Shown: one piece after another, positions 43,276-51,680 of the stretch
Layout of the letters: the number at the start of each line of letters is the position of its first letter
Numbering within the stretch: position 1 is the first letter of the stretch
Assembly: GCF_014171475.1 (NCBI RefSeq)
Contig: NZ_CP048817.1
Span: forward strand, 310,001 to 374,000
Source of the DNA: Sphingomonas sp. So64.6b
Lineage (GTDB): Bacteria > Pseudomonadota > Alphaproteobacteria > Sphingomonadales > Sphingomonadaceae
DNA length: 64,000 bases
Reading direction: 5' to 3'
Made by a program: the position numbers and the translations under genes
The notes under the pieces: generated by a model
Told to the model about the DNA's origin: nothing
Databases searched by the model: none
Seen by the model: the letters and a program-made list of their open reading frames with translations, nothing else

Positions 43276-43290
43276 TACGTAAATTACGTA
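43276..43290. promoter_or_regulatory. Perfect palindrome TACGTAAATTACGTA before the exporter genes
   Basis: Seven-base arms TACGTAA/TTACGTA surround one A. The site lies 60 bases before hlyD, right after the terminator hairpin, where an exporter promoter would be. An operator role is inferred from symmetry and place. Confidence 0.45.
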
Positions 43291-43349
43291 ATTGAGGCCC
43301 TGAGGCTGGTTAAAACGATTTAACCCGTTCCCCGGTAACCAAACCGGTG

Positions 43350-44594
43350 ATGGTAAACCAACTTTTCAGGCGCGAGGCGATCGAGGCGAGGCGCGATCGG
43401 CTGACTGGCACTGTCGTCGCCGCGACGCCGCCCCGCGCCGGCATCTACACCATCCTGATCGTCGGGATCTGCGCCGCGATGCTGCTGATCGTCACGCTCG
43501 GCCAGTTCGCCTCACGCGCTCGCGTAACGGGCGTCGTGGCTTATGACCGAGGCATAGCCCGCATCTATCCGCCTGCCATGGCGGAAATCCGCGCCATTCA
43601 TGTTCAAGAGGGCGACATGGTTCAAGCGGGCACACCGTTGCTGACCATCGCGCTCAGCCAGGGCCGTAACGCCGATGGCGACGGTGTCGCCAGCCAACTC
43701 GCCCAGATCAGCCGCCAGGACGACGAACTCGCCCGCCAGCAGCAGCTTGGCACCATGCTCGGTGCCAGTGAAACCCAAGGCCTCGCCCAGCAACGTGATT
43801 CACTCCGCGCGGCGATCGCCTCGCTGAAGCGGCAGGCGGTGATTGCTGCCGAACAGGTGCGGATCGCGGAGAGCCAGGGCGCCCGGGCTGGGCGGCTGGC
43901 ACGCGCAAGTGCCGGCAGCGTGCGCCAGGCCGAGGAAGCGAAAGGGATAATTTTGACGCGTCGCGCCGATCGCGAGGCGATCGAGGAACGTATCATCACT
44001 CAACAGGAAGCGCTGCGCAGCACCGAAGCGCAGATCACGCAACGCGATATGGGCACCAGTCAGACCTTGTCGCAAATCGCCGGCCGGCGCGCCGAACTCG
44101 CCGCGCAACGCGCGCTCGTGCTACGGCTCGATCGGTTGGTGCTGACCGCGCCGATCGCCGGACGGGTCGGCGACCTGATCGGGCAGGTCGGCAGCCGCGC
44201 GCGGCCTGAGATATCGCTGGTCACCGTGATTCCCAATGACAGCCGGCTGGAGGCCTGGCTCTACACGCCGACGCGCGCTGCCGGCTTCGTCCATCTCGGG
44301 CAGGAAGTGCGGTTGCAGTTCGACGCCTTTCCGTTCCAGAAATATGGCGCGGGCCGGGGTGTTGTCACCGAGATATCTCGCGTGCCGACCGATGCAAACG
44401 CGATCGACCCTGGCTTGAAGATCGATCAGCCGGTCTTTCGGATTCGCGTGCGGATCGATCGCGGTACAAGCAAGCCGGGCGCCGCCGACCGGCCCTTGCG
44501 CCCCGGCATGACGCTGGCGGCCAATCTCGTGCTCGAACGTCGTTCGCTATGGGAAGTCTTGCTCGATCCACTGCTGCGGGCGTTGCGCGGATGA
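43350..44594 (+). CDS. HlyD/CvaA-family membrane-fusion protein of the peptide exporter
   Basis: A 414-residue adaptor. It has a short cytosolic N-terminus (NQLFRREAIEARRDRLTG), one membrane helix (about 32-52, LIVGICAAMLLIVTLGQFA), a lipoyl half-motif (MAEIRAIHVQEGDMVQAGT), a long coiled-coil (about 120-265, rich in Gln/Arg/Glu), the second lipoyl half (LTAPIAGRVGDLIGQVG) and a beta-barrel end. This is the architecture of the CvaA/HlyD adaptors for type I secretion. ATG 43350 is preferred to GTG 43347. Its stop overlaps the ATG of the C39 ABC exporter. Confidence 0.92.
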   Translation: MVNQLFRREAIEARRDRLTGTVVAATPPRAGIYTILIVGICAAMLLIVTLGQFASRARVTGVVAYDRGIARIYPPAMAEIRAIHVQEGDMVQAGTPLLTIALSQGRNADGDGVASQLAQISRQDDELARQQQLGTMLGASETQGLAQQRDSLRAAIASLKRQAVIAAEQVRIAESQGARAGRLARASAGSVRQAEEAKGIILTRRADREAIEERIITQQEALRSTEAQITQRDMGTSQTLSQIAGRRAELAAQRALVLRLDRLVLTAPIAGRVGDLIGQVGSRARPEISLVTVIPNDSRLEAWLYTPTRAAGFVHLGQEVRLQFDAFPFQKYGAGRGVVTEISRVPTDANAIDPGLKIDQPVFRIRVRIDRGTSKPGAADRPLRPGMTLAANLVLERRSLWEVLLDPLLRALRG

Positions 44595-46723
44595 GCGGGT
44601 TCCAGTTTCCCTGGTCGCGCCAGCTGACGCCGGTACTGCAGGCCGAAGCGGCGGAGTGTGGGCTGGCCTGCCTGACCATGGCCGCCAACGCCTTTGGCCA
44701 CAAGACCAACCTGCCCGGCCTGCGCCGGCGCTATTCGACCTCGATGAAGGGGGCGACGCTGGCCGAACTGATGCTGATCGCGTCGGATCTGGAACTGGGG
44801 CCCCGGCCGCTTCGGCTCGAACTCGAGGAATTGCCCGAGCTGCGTCTGCCTGCGGTCCTGCATTGGGATCTCAATCATTTCGTCGTGCTGGAGAAACTGG
44901 CGCCAGGCCGCGCCATAATCCTCGACCCCGCGATCGGTCGGCGGTCGATCGGACTGGAGACGGTGTCACGACATTTCACCGGCGTCGCGCTGGAATTTCA
45001 ACCCACGCCGGAATTCCGGCCGAGGGAGGAGCGATCGATCCTCCGCATCACCGACCTGTGGAGCAAATTGACCAATTATGGCGGCGCGACCGCGCAGGTC
45101 GTCCTGCTGTCACTGCTGCTCCAGATTACCGCGCTGGCGATGCCGCTGTTCATGCAGCTGACCATTGATGAGGCGATTGGGCAGAGCGACGCCAATCTGC
45201 TTGGGCTGCTCGCGATCGGTTTCGGCACGGTTTATTGTCTTAATGCGGTGATCCAGGGCCTGCGCTCCTGGGTCGTGCTGACTTTGGGCGAATCGCTCGC
45301 CTATCAACTGGCCGGCAATATCACGCGTCACTTGATCCGCTTGCCGCTGGCCTATTTCGAGCGCCGCCATGTCGGCGACCTGTTGTCGCGTATCGGCTCG
45401 ATCCGGCCGATCCAGGATCTGCTGACGCAGGGGCTCGTCAATGTCGCGATCGACTTCTTGCTGGCGTTGACCACGCTGATCGTGATGATGCTGATCAGCG
45501 TGCCCCTGGCGCTGACGGTAGTCTTCTCCACCTTGCTTTATTTCGGCATTTCGCTCGCGCTCTTTCCGCGGCTGCGACAGCGCTCGGAAGAGGAAATTCT
45601 CGCTCGTGCGCAGGAGGAGACCTATCTGCTCGAAACGATCCGGGCGATGCGCGCGGTCAAGCTTCACGGCAGCGAGGCGATGCGCCAGGCGGGGTGGCGC
45701 AACCGCAATGCCGATGTGATTTCAGCCAATTATCGTTCGGGCATGATCGGGATCCGGCTGGCGCTGGCCGAGAATATCCTGTTCAGCCTGCAACTGATCG
45801 TCGTTGTCTATCTCGGCGCGCAGGCGGTGATCGACGAAACCATGACGATCGGCCTGTTGCTGGCGTTCATGTCCTATCGCACCAGTTTTTCGGACAGCGC
45901 GGCCAAGCTGATCAACCAGATCCAGCAATGGCGCATGATCGCGCTGCATCTCGACCGGCTGTCCGATATTGTCGGCGAACAGCCCGAACAGATCGGCATC
46001 GCGCCGCCCAGGGGCACCCGATCGCGCCCGGCGGCGATCCGGGTCGAGCATCTCAGTTTCAGCTACAGCCCGACCGAGCGCCCGATCCTCGACGATGTGT
46101 CGTTCGAGATACCGGCCGGGGGTTTCGCCGCGTTTGTCGGGCCGTCGGGTGCCGGCAAGACGACGCTGATGCGGCTGTTGCTAGGCCTGCTCGACCCCAG
46201 TTCGGGCCGGATCCTGATCGACGGCGTGCCGCTGGGGCCGGCAACGATTGCCGGATGGCGCGCGCGGGTCGGCGCGGTGCTGCAGGATGATAGCCTGCTG
46301 ACCGGCACGCTGGGCGACAATATCGGCTTCTTCGATACGCAACTCGACATGGATCATGCCGAACGCTGCGCCCGTTTCGCACGCGTGCACGATGATATCG
46401 CAGCGATGCCGATGGGCTATTTCAGCCTGATCGGTGATATGGGCTCGACGCTGTCGGGCGGCCAGCGCCAGCGCTTGCTATTGGCGCGCGCACTGTACCG
46501 CAAACCCGATGGACTGTTCCTCGATGAAGGCACCGCCAATCTCGATCTGGCCAACGAAACCGCGATCAGCGACGCGGTATCGACGCTGGCGATCACTCGG
46601 GTGGTGATCGCGCATCGCCCGGCGCTGATCGAGCGTGCCCAGCAGATCTTCGAAGTGATCGACGGCAAGGTGCATTGCACATGGCATCAGCCGGCCGCAG
46701 CGCCATCGGCTCTGGCCGGGTGA
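44591..46723 (+). CDS. Peptidase-C39 bacteriocin-processing ABC exporter (CvaB/LagD-like)
   Basis: A 710-residue fused transporter that would cut the double-glycine leader and export the core peptide. The N-terminal C39 protease is intact: Cys23 in QAEAAECGLACLTM, His96 in HWDLNHFVVL and Asp112 in IILDPAIG. Six membrane helices follow (about 160-430, with LQITALAMPLFMQLTIDEAI). The nucleotide-binding domain has Walker A GPSGAGKTTLMRLLLG, the signature LSGGQRQRLLLARAL, Walker B GLFLDEGTANLD and the switch His in VVIAHRP. A fully active protease sets it apart from HlyB-type transporters with a dead C39-like domain. It is coupled to hlyD by ATGA and ends the operon. Confidence 0.96.
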   Translation: MSGFQFPWSRQLTPVLQAEAAECGLACLTMAANAFGHKTNLPGLRRRYSTSMKGATLAELMLIASDLELGPRPLRLELEELPELRLPAVLHWDLNHFVVLEKLAPGRAIILDPAIGRRSIGLETVSRHFTGVALEFQPTPEFRPREERSILRITDLWSKLTNYGGATAQVVLLSLLLQITALAMPLFMQLTIDEAIGQSDANLLGLLAIGFGTVYCLNAVIQGLRSWVVLTLGESLAYQLAGNITRHLIRLPLAYFERRHVGDLLSRIGSIRPIQDLLTQGLVNVAIDFLLALTTLIVMMLISVPLALTVVFSTLLYFGISLALFPRLRQRSEEEILARAQEETYLLETIRAMRAVKLHGSEAMRQAGWRNRNADVISANYRSGMIGIRLALAENILFSLQLIVVVYLGAQAVIDETMTIGLLLAFMSYRTSFSDSAAKLINQIQQWRMIALHLDRLSDIVGEQPEQIGIAPPRGTRSRPAAIRVEHLSFSYSPTERPILDDVSFEIPAGGFAAFVGPSGAGKTTLMRLLLGLLDPSSGRILIDGVPLGPATIAGWRARVGAVLQDDSLLTGTLGDNIGFFDTQLDMDHAERCARFARVHDDIAAMPMGYFSLIGDMGSTLSGGQRQRLLLARALYRKPDGLFLDEGTANLDLANETAISDAVSTLAITRVVIAHRPALIERAQQIFEVIDGKVHCTWHQPAAAPSALAG

Positions 46724-46772
46724 GGCGCGAGGGTGGGGCCGCGATACTGCCAAAACTGAATGCGGATCCATC

Positions 46773-47360
46773 CTAAGCGATGGCCACCTCCGTGCGACCC
46801 CATTCATCGGCGATCACGGCATCGATCTGGCGCTTGATACCCCGGGTCAGGGCAGGCGGGATCGTCACTTTGAAGCCGTGTTCGATCAGGCCCTTGGCGG
46901 CCCAGCGAACGCAGAAATCGGCGGCGACGCCGATTACCCGTACATGCTCCACGCCATCCTGCTTCAGCCTCGCGAAGAAATCCTCACGCGGCACCGGAGG
47001 CGCGTCACCGTCCAGCCTCTCGATCATGATGCCCGGCTCGGCCCACATGTCGAACACGCCCTTTTCGAGGCGGTAGCAGGGGATGACGGGGTCGATCACC
47101 GCCGGATCGATCAACAATGCCCAGCCCGGCGTACCGCGCATGCAGTGCGGCGGAAACTGCTTCGCCTCTTCCGACCGCGCATAGATGTCCGGCTCATGCG
47201 TGTCGGCGGTGAACAGTACACCGGCGGTCTCGTCCGGCTGCAAGGCGCGGAGCCATTCGGTCATCGGGGCGAGCAACGCGTCGGCACCCGCCACCGGGAG
47301 TGCGCCATCGGCGTTGATGAAATCGCCCTGCATATCCACGACCACCACGAAGCTCTTCAT
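46773..47360 (-). CDS. pncA: Nicotinamidase (isochorismatase family)
   Basis: A 195-residue hydrolase converting nicotinamide to nicotinate. The catalytic Asp is in VVVVDMQGDFINADGAL, the metal motif in LFTADTHEPDIYARSEEA with the typical FPPHCMRGTPGWAL, and the nucleophilic Cys in VIGVAADFCVRWAAKG. It is divergent from the NrtR-type regulator and close to pncB, so it feeds the Preiss-Handler salvage route. AAGGGGG lies about seven bases before the ATG. It is convergent with the peptide-export operon. Confidence 0.92.
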   Translation of the reverse strand: MKSFVVVVDMQGDFINADGALPVAGADALLAPMTEWLRALQPDETAGVLFTADTHEPDIYARSEEAKQFPPHCMRGTPGWALLIDPAVIDPVIPCYRLEKGVFDMWAEPGIMIERLDGDAPPVPREDFFARLKQDGVEHVRVIGVAADFCVRWAAKGLIEHGFKVTIPPALTRGIKRQIDAVIADEWGRTEVAIA

Positions 47361-47387
47361 CACCGACCCCCTTCCGATACGGATTGA

Positions 47388-47432
47388 CATATATCCGAAT
47401 CGCATATAAGTAAAGCGCACAACGCATATAAG
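47388..47432. promoter_or_regulatory. Direct repeats CGCATATAAG in the pncA-nrtR intergenic region
   Basis: CGCATATAAG occurs at 47401-47410 and 47423-47432, 22 bases apart (two helical turns), with a related ACATATATCC at about 47388-47397. They lie between the divergent pncA and nrtR genes, where NrtR would be expected to bind. The second copy overlaps the nrtR ribosome site. Confidence 0.5.
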
Positions 47433-47440
47433 GTACGAAG

Positions 47441-48178
47441 ATGAACGAGGCGAGCTTCCTCGACCATTATGATCCCACTGCTTACGAGAAACCCTCGGTT
47501 GCAGTCGATCTGGTTTTGATGAGCATCGTCAACGGCACACCGGCGGTGCTGCTGGTCTGCCGCGACGCGCATCCATTTCAGCATTGCTGGGCCTTGCCCG
47601 GCGGATTCGTCGGGATCGGCGAAGGGCTGGATGAGGCCGCGCATCGCATCCTCGCCGACAAGGCGCATATGGGCGAGGCCTATGTCGAACAACTCTATAC
47701 CTTCGGTGCGGTCGACCGCGATCCACGCATGCGCATCGTCAGCGTCGCTTATTTCGCGCTGCTTCCCGCCGCCAGCTTCACCGCCGCGCTGAAGGCCGCG
47801 TCCGACTTGACGCTGGCCAAGCTCTTCGTGCCCTGGGCGGGAGAGACGGGCGGGATGGTCCAGGCACACTCGGCCGATGGCAAGACTCTTGCCTTGGCGT
47901 TCGACCATGACGCGATGCTCGGCGTCGCGATGCTTCGGCTGCGCGGCAAGCTCGACTATTCGGCGCTCGGTTTCGCGCTTCTGCCCGAACTTTTCACCTT
48001 GCGCGCGTTGCAGGACGTGCATGAGGCGATCCTTGGCGTGCGGCTCAACAAACCCGCCTTTCGCCGTCGCATGCTCGATCGCGGCTGGCTCGAACCAACC
48101 GGCGAGCGCGAGACCGGGGCGTCGTTCCGGCCCGCCGAACTCTATCGCTACCGCAATCCGTCCGAAGGAGGTGAATGA
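47441..48178 (+). CDS. nrtR: NrtR-type NUDIX-HTH regulator of NAD metabolism
   Basis: A 245-residue two-domain protein. Residues about 20-150 form a Nudix fold (SVAVDLVLMSIVNGTPAVLL, CWALPGGFVGIGEGLDEAA), but the Nudix box is degenerate: the REx2EE core is replaced by HRILADKAHM, so hydrolysis is unlikely. Residues about 160-240 form the winged helix of NrtR (LLPELFTLRALQDVHEAILG, NKPAFRRRMLDRGWLEPTGE). Such proteins sense ADP-ribose or NAD and repress NAD-salvage genes, which matches the pncA and pncB genes here. It is first in a four-gene rightward operon. Confidence 0.92.
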   Translation: MNEASFLDHYDPTAYEKPSVAVDLVLMSIVNGTPAVLLVCRDAHPFQHCWALPGGFVGIGEGLDEAAHRILADKAHMGEAYVEQLYTFGAVDRDPRMRIVSVAYFALLPAASFTAALKAASDLTLAKLFVPWAGETGGMVQAHSADGKTLALAFDHDAMLGVAMLRLRGKLDYSALGFALLPELFTLRALQDVHEAILGVRLNKPAFRRRMLDRGWLEPTGERETGASFRPAELYRYRNPSEGGE

Positions 48179-49176
48179 TGGCCTATATCAAGAATTTCGG
48201 GTTCGCCGCCCAGCTGCGCAGCGATGCCAGCAACCATGTCATTCGTTATCGCAACGGCCGGGTGCGGCAGAGCGGGCGCGGGCTGGTCTTCTGGTTCCGG
48301 CCGCAGACCGCGAGCATCGCCGAACTGCCGATGGACGATCGCGAGATGGCGTTGTTCGTGAAGGGCCGCAGCCAGGATTTCCAGGCGGTCGCAGTACAGG
48401 GCACGCTGACCTGGCATGTCGACGATCCGCAATTGCTCGCCAGCAGGGTCGATTTCAGCATCGGCCTGCTCACCGGCGCCTATCAGTCCGAACCGATCCA
48501 GCGCATCGAGACGCGGCTCGCCGGTCTCGTCAACCAGGCGGCGCTGCAATATCTCGCACAGGCGCCGGTCCGCGCTTTGCTCGACGCTGGCCCCGAACCG
48601 TTGCGGGCGGCACTCGAAGCCGCGCTGGCGCGCGATTCCGCGCTGGGCGAGATCGGCATCTCCGTCGCCGCGATCCGGCTGACCAACCTCGCGCCGTCGA
48701 GTGAATTGGAACGCGCGTTGCAGACTCCGACCTTCGAGGCGCTCCAGCAAAAGGCCGATGAAGCGGTGTTCGAACGCCGCGCGCTCGCGGTCGACAAGGA
48801 ACGCGCGATTGCCGAGAATGAACTGGCCAACAAGACCGAGCTCGCCCGGCGCGAAAAGACACTGATCGCGGAAGAATCGGAGAATGCCCGCAACCGCGCG
48901 ACCGGCGTGGCCGAGGCGCAGCAAGTCGAGGCGGCGGCGGAGGCCGAACGTATCCGCACCGTCGAGGGCGCGAAGGCCGAGGCCGAGCAGGAGCGCATCG
49001 CCATTTATCGCGACCTGCCGCCTTCCGTGCTGCTCGGCCTCGCCGCACGCGAACTGGCCGGCAACATCGGCACGATCGAGCATGTCAATGTGACGCCCGA
49101 TCTGCTCGCGAGCATCCTCGGCGAATTCCGTCGCGAAGCGCCGGCGCTCCCGGCCCCGACAGCACCGGCGAACTGA
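48178..49176 (+). CDS. SPFH/Band 7 domain protein in the NAD operon
   Basis: A 332-residue protein without signal peptide or membrane helix. The SPFH core spans about residues 20-190 (VIRYRNGRVRQSGRGLVFWF, VAVQGTLTWHVDDPQLLASR, ALEAALARDSALGEIGISVA), followed by a coiled-coil (about 195-275, KADEAVFERRALAVDKERAI). SPFH proteins scaffold membrane complexes; its role in NAD metabolism is unknown. ATG 48178 has AGGAGG six bases upstream; ATG 48175 is one codon longer and overlaps the nrtR stop. Confidence 0.85.
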   Translation: MAYIKNFGFAAQLRSDASNHVIRYRNGRVRQSGRGLVFWFRPQTASIAELPMDDREMALFVKGRSQDFQAVAVQGTLTWHVDDPQLLASRVDFSIGLLTGAYQSEPIQRIETRLAGLVNQAALQYLAQAPVRALLDAGPEPLRAALEAALARDSALGEIGISVAAIRLTNLAPSSELERALQTPTFEALQQKADEAVFERRALAVDKERAIAENELANKTELARREKTLIAEESENARNRATGVAEAQQVEAAAEAERIRTVEGAKAEAEQERIAIYRDLPPSVLLGLAARELAGNIGTIEHVNVTPDLLASILGEFRREAPALPAPTAPAN

Positions 49177-49184
49177 GAGCGGGC

Positions 49185-50078
49185 ATGTCCACCAACACGC
49201 CGCGCGCGGTCTTCGTCACGCGTGAAACCGACTATGAACTCCTGCTCGCGCGCCATGCGACGCGCGGGCAGGCGCGCTTCTTCCTCGAATCGCGCGGGCA
49301 GAAGATCGAGACGGTCGAGCAGCGCCATGAAGAACTCCATGTTGCGCTGCGCATGGCGCGCACACTGGTACCCGGCGACTGGCGTCAGGCGCTGGTTGGG
49401 CGCGCAGATCTCGATCGTTTTCTGTTTGGCCCCGAAGATGTGGTGATCCCGGTCGGGCAAGATGGGTTGGTCGCCAATGTCGCCAAATATCTGTCGGGGC
49501 AGCCGGTGCTCGGCATCAACCCGTCGCCCGACCTTTATGACGGCGTGCTGGTCCGCGTATCGCTCGATCGGCTCGCGCGGTTGCTGCCCGCCAGCATCGC
49601 GGGCGCGGCGCCGGTCGAACATCGCACCATGGTCGAAGCGACGCTCGACTCGGGCGAAAAGCTGCTTGCGCTCAATGAGGTGTTCGTCGGCCATCGCAGC
49701 CACCAATCGGCGCGCTACAGCATTGCCACCGGTGACGCGCGCGAAGATCATTCGTCGAGCGGTCTGATCGTCGCCTCGGGCACCGGAGCGACCGGCTGGG
49801 CGCGCTCGATCATGGAGGCGACGCATGAACAGGTCGCGCTGACGCCCGAGGAACGCGCGGTGTGTTATTTCGTGCGCGAGCCCTTTCCGAGCAAGGCGAC
49901 CGGCACCGCGATGCGCTTCGGCAAGCTCAGCGAGGAACCGCTCGGCGTGGTTTCACGCATGAACGAGGGCGGGGTGATCTTTGCCGACGGCATCGAACAG
50001 GATTTCCTTGCCTTCGATTGGGGACGACGGGTCACGCTCGGCCCGGCCGCCCACGCCTTGCATCTGGTCACCGGTTGA
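49185..50078 (+). CDS. Divergent NAD-kinase-like protein
   Basis: A 297-residue protein with the fold signatures of NAD(H) kinases in altered form. The GGDG motif reads PVGQDGLVANVAKYL near residue 91, the NAD-binding strand is QPVLGINPSPDLYDGVL, the NE motif is LLALNEVFVGHRSHQSARYS, and the TGSTAY loop is ASGTGATGWARSIM. The N-terminal part (about 1-80) includes a helix ESRGQKIETVEQRHEELHVA like that of NADK2-type enzymes. It may phosphorylate NAD or a related nucleotide, or be a non-canonical family member. It is in the operon nrtR-SPFH-this gene-pncB. Confidence 0.78.
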   Translation: MSTNTPRAVFVTRETDYELLLARHATRGQARFFLESRGQKIETVEQRHEELHVALRMARTLVPGDWRQALVGRADLDRFLFGPEDVVIPVGQDGLVANVAKYLSGQPVLGINPSPDLYDGVLVRVSLDRLARLLPASIAGAAPVEHRTMVEATLDSGEKLLALNEVFVGHRSHQSARYSIATGDAREDHSSSGLIVASGTGATGWARSIMEATHEQVALTPEERAVCYFVREPFPSKATGTAMRFGKLSEEPLGVVSRMNEGGVIFADGIEQDFLAFDWGRRVTLGPAAHALHLVTG

Positions 50079-50093
50079 GCTGGAAGGATTTCC

Positions 50094-51398
50094 ATGGCCA
50101 TCACCGACATCGCAACCCGCACCTACGATCATGGCTGGCGGCTCGACCCGATCGTGCGGTCGCTGCTCGATACCGATTTCTACAAGCTGCTGATGCTGCA
50201 GATGATCCGCCATCTGCATCCGGACGTGCAGGCGACCTTCGCGCTGATCAACCGCAGCAAGACGGTCCGCCTCGCCGAGGTGATCGACGAAAGGGAATTA
50301 CGCGAGCAACTCGATCACGCTCGCACGCTGCGCTTCGGCAAGAAGGAGCTGATCTGGCTCGCGGGTAACAGTTTCTATGGGCGCGAACGCATGTTCGCGC
50401 CCGACTTCATTGCCTGGCTCGCCGATTTCCGGCTGCCCGACTATGAATTGCGCACTGTCGATGGGCAATTCGAACTGACCTTTGACGGTCCCTGGACGCA
50501 CACCAGCATGTGGGAAATCCCGGCGCTGGCGATCGTCAACGAACTGCGCTCGCGGTCGGTGTTGAAGGGCAAGGGACGCTTCGCACTCGACGTGCTTTAT
50601 GCGCGCGGCAAGGCGCGGCTTTGGGCCAAGGTCGAACGATTGCGGCAATTGCCCGATCTCGTCATTTCCGATTTCGGCACGCGGCGCCGGCATGGTTTTC
50701 TATGGCAGCGCTGGTGCGTCGAGGCTTTGAAGGAAGGGCTGGGAAAGCGCTTCATCGGCACGTCGAACGTGCTGCTGGCGATGGACAATGATCTGGAAGC
50801 GATCGGCACCAACGCGCATGAATTGCCGATGGTGGAGGCGGCACTGGCCGATGACGATGCCGGGATCGCCGCTGCGCCCTATCGCGTGCTTGAGGACTGG
50901 CAGGCGCATTATGACGGCAATCTGCTGATCGCACTGCCCGATGCGTTCGGCACCGCCGCTTTCCTGCGTAATGCACCCGACTGGCTCGCCGACTGGACCG
51001 GCTTTCGCCCCGACAGTGCCCCGCCGATCGAGGGCGGCGAACAGATCATCGCCTGGTGGCAAGCACATGGTCGCGACCCGCGCAGCAAGCTGCTGATCTT
51101 CTCCGACGGTATGGACGTCGACTCGATCGAGGCGACCTATCGCCATTTCCATGGCCGGGTGAGGATGAGTTTTGGCTGGGGCACCAATCTGACCAATGAT
51201 TTCCGCGATTGCGACCCGGATGGCGCGCATGGGCTCGAGCCGATCTCGCTCGTCGCCAAGGTGATCCGCGCCAATGGCCGTCCGGCGGTGAAAATGTCCG
51301 ACAATCCGGCCAAGGCGACCGGCGACCCGGCCGAGATCGCGCGTTATCTGCGCATTTTCGGCGAGGATGGCCGCACGCCATCGACGGTAAGCGTCTGA
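50094..51398 (+). CDS. pncB: Nicotinate phosphoribosyltransferase
   Basis: A 434-residue enzyme making nicotinate mononucleotide from nicotinate and PRPP. Family motifs: [20 protein letters not shown] at the N-terminus, [52 protein letters not shown] and [20 protein letters not shown] with [11 protein letters not shown] near the end. It completes the salvage step after pncA. AAGGATTTCC precedes the ATG. It closes the operon; NrtR probably represses it when NAD is plentiful. Confidence 0.95.
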   Translation: MAITDIATRTYDHGWRLDPIVRSLLDTDFYKLLMLQMIRHLHPDVQATFALINRSKTVRLAEVIDERELREQLDHARTLRFGKKELIWLAGNSFYGRERMFAPDFIAWLADFRLPDYELRTVDGQFELTFDGPWTHTSMWEIPALAIVNELRSRSVLKGKGRFALDVLYARGKARLWAKVERLRQLPDLVISDFGTRRRHGFLWQRWCVEALKEGLGKRFIGTSNVLLAMDNDLEAIGTNAHELPMVEAALADDDAGIAAAPYRVLEDWQAHYDGNLLIALPDAFGTAAFLRNAPDWLADWTGFRPDSAPPIEGGEQIIAWWQAHGRDPRSKLLIFSDGMDVDSIEATYRHFHGRVRMSFGWGTNLTNDFRDCDPDGAHGLEPISLVAKVIRANGRPAVKMSDNPAKATGDPAEIARYLRIFGEDGRTPSTVSV

Positions 51399-51480
51399 TA
51401 TCGGAGCGCGCTGAACTTCATCGCCTATCTGCGTAAATATCTGTATTATAAAGATTATTATTTCAGGTTTGCGACAATAT

Positions 51481-51541
51481 GGTGTCCCATATCTCGCCCG
51501 ACCGGCGCAGAAGATATACAACAATGGGTGTCCCATATCTC
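51481..51541. repeat. Two direct copies of GGTGTCCCATATCTC
   Basis: The 15-mer GGTGTCCCATATCTC occurs at 51481-51495 and 51527-51541. Each copy sits in a dyad: ATATGG-N-CCATAT for the first, ATGGG-TGT-CCCAT for the second. The region after pncB (51399-51680) is otherwise non-coding, AT-rich at 51430-51475, and no gene was found in it. Confidence 0.6.
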
Positions 51542-51680
51542 CCCCCGCGCCGTCGGCGTAGCGCGATTCAACCACACCGCAATCGCGACCATTTAGCGAT
51601 CCAGTCGACTTCTCATCGGCCGCCGATCCGCTCTTTCACATGATGAAGACCACAACACCGTTTCCGGCGAACGTGCGTCG

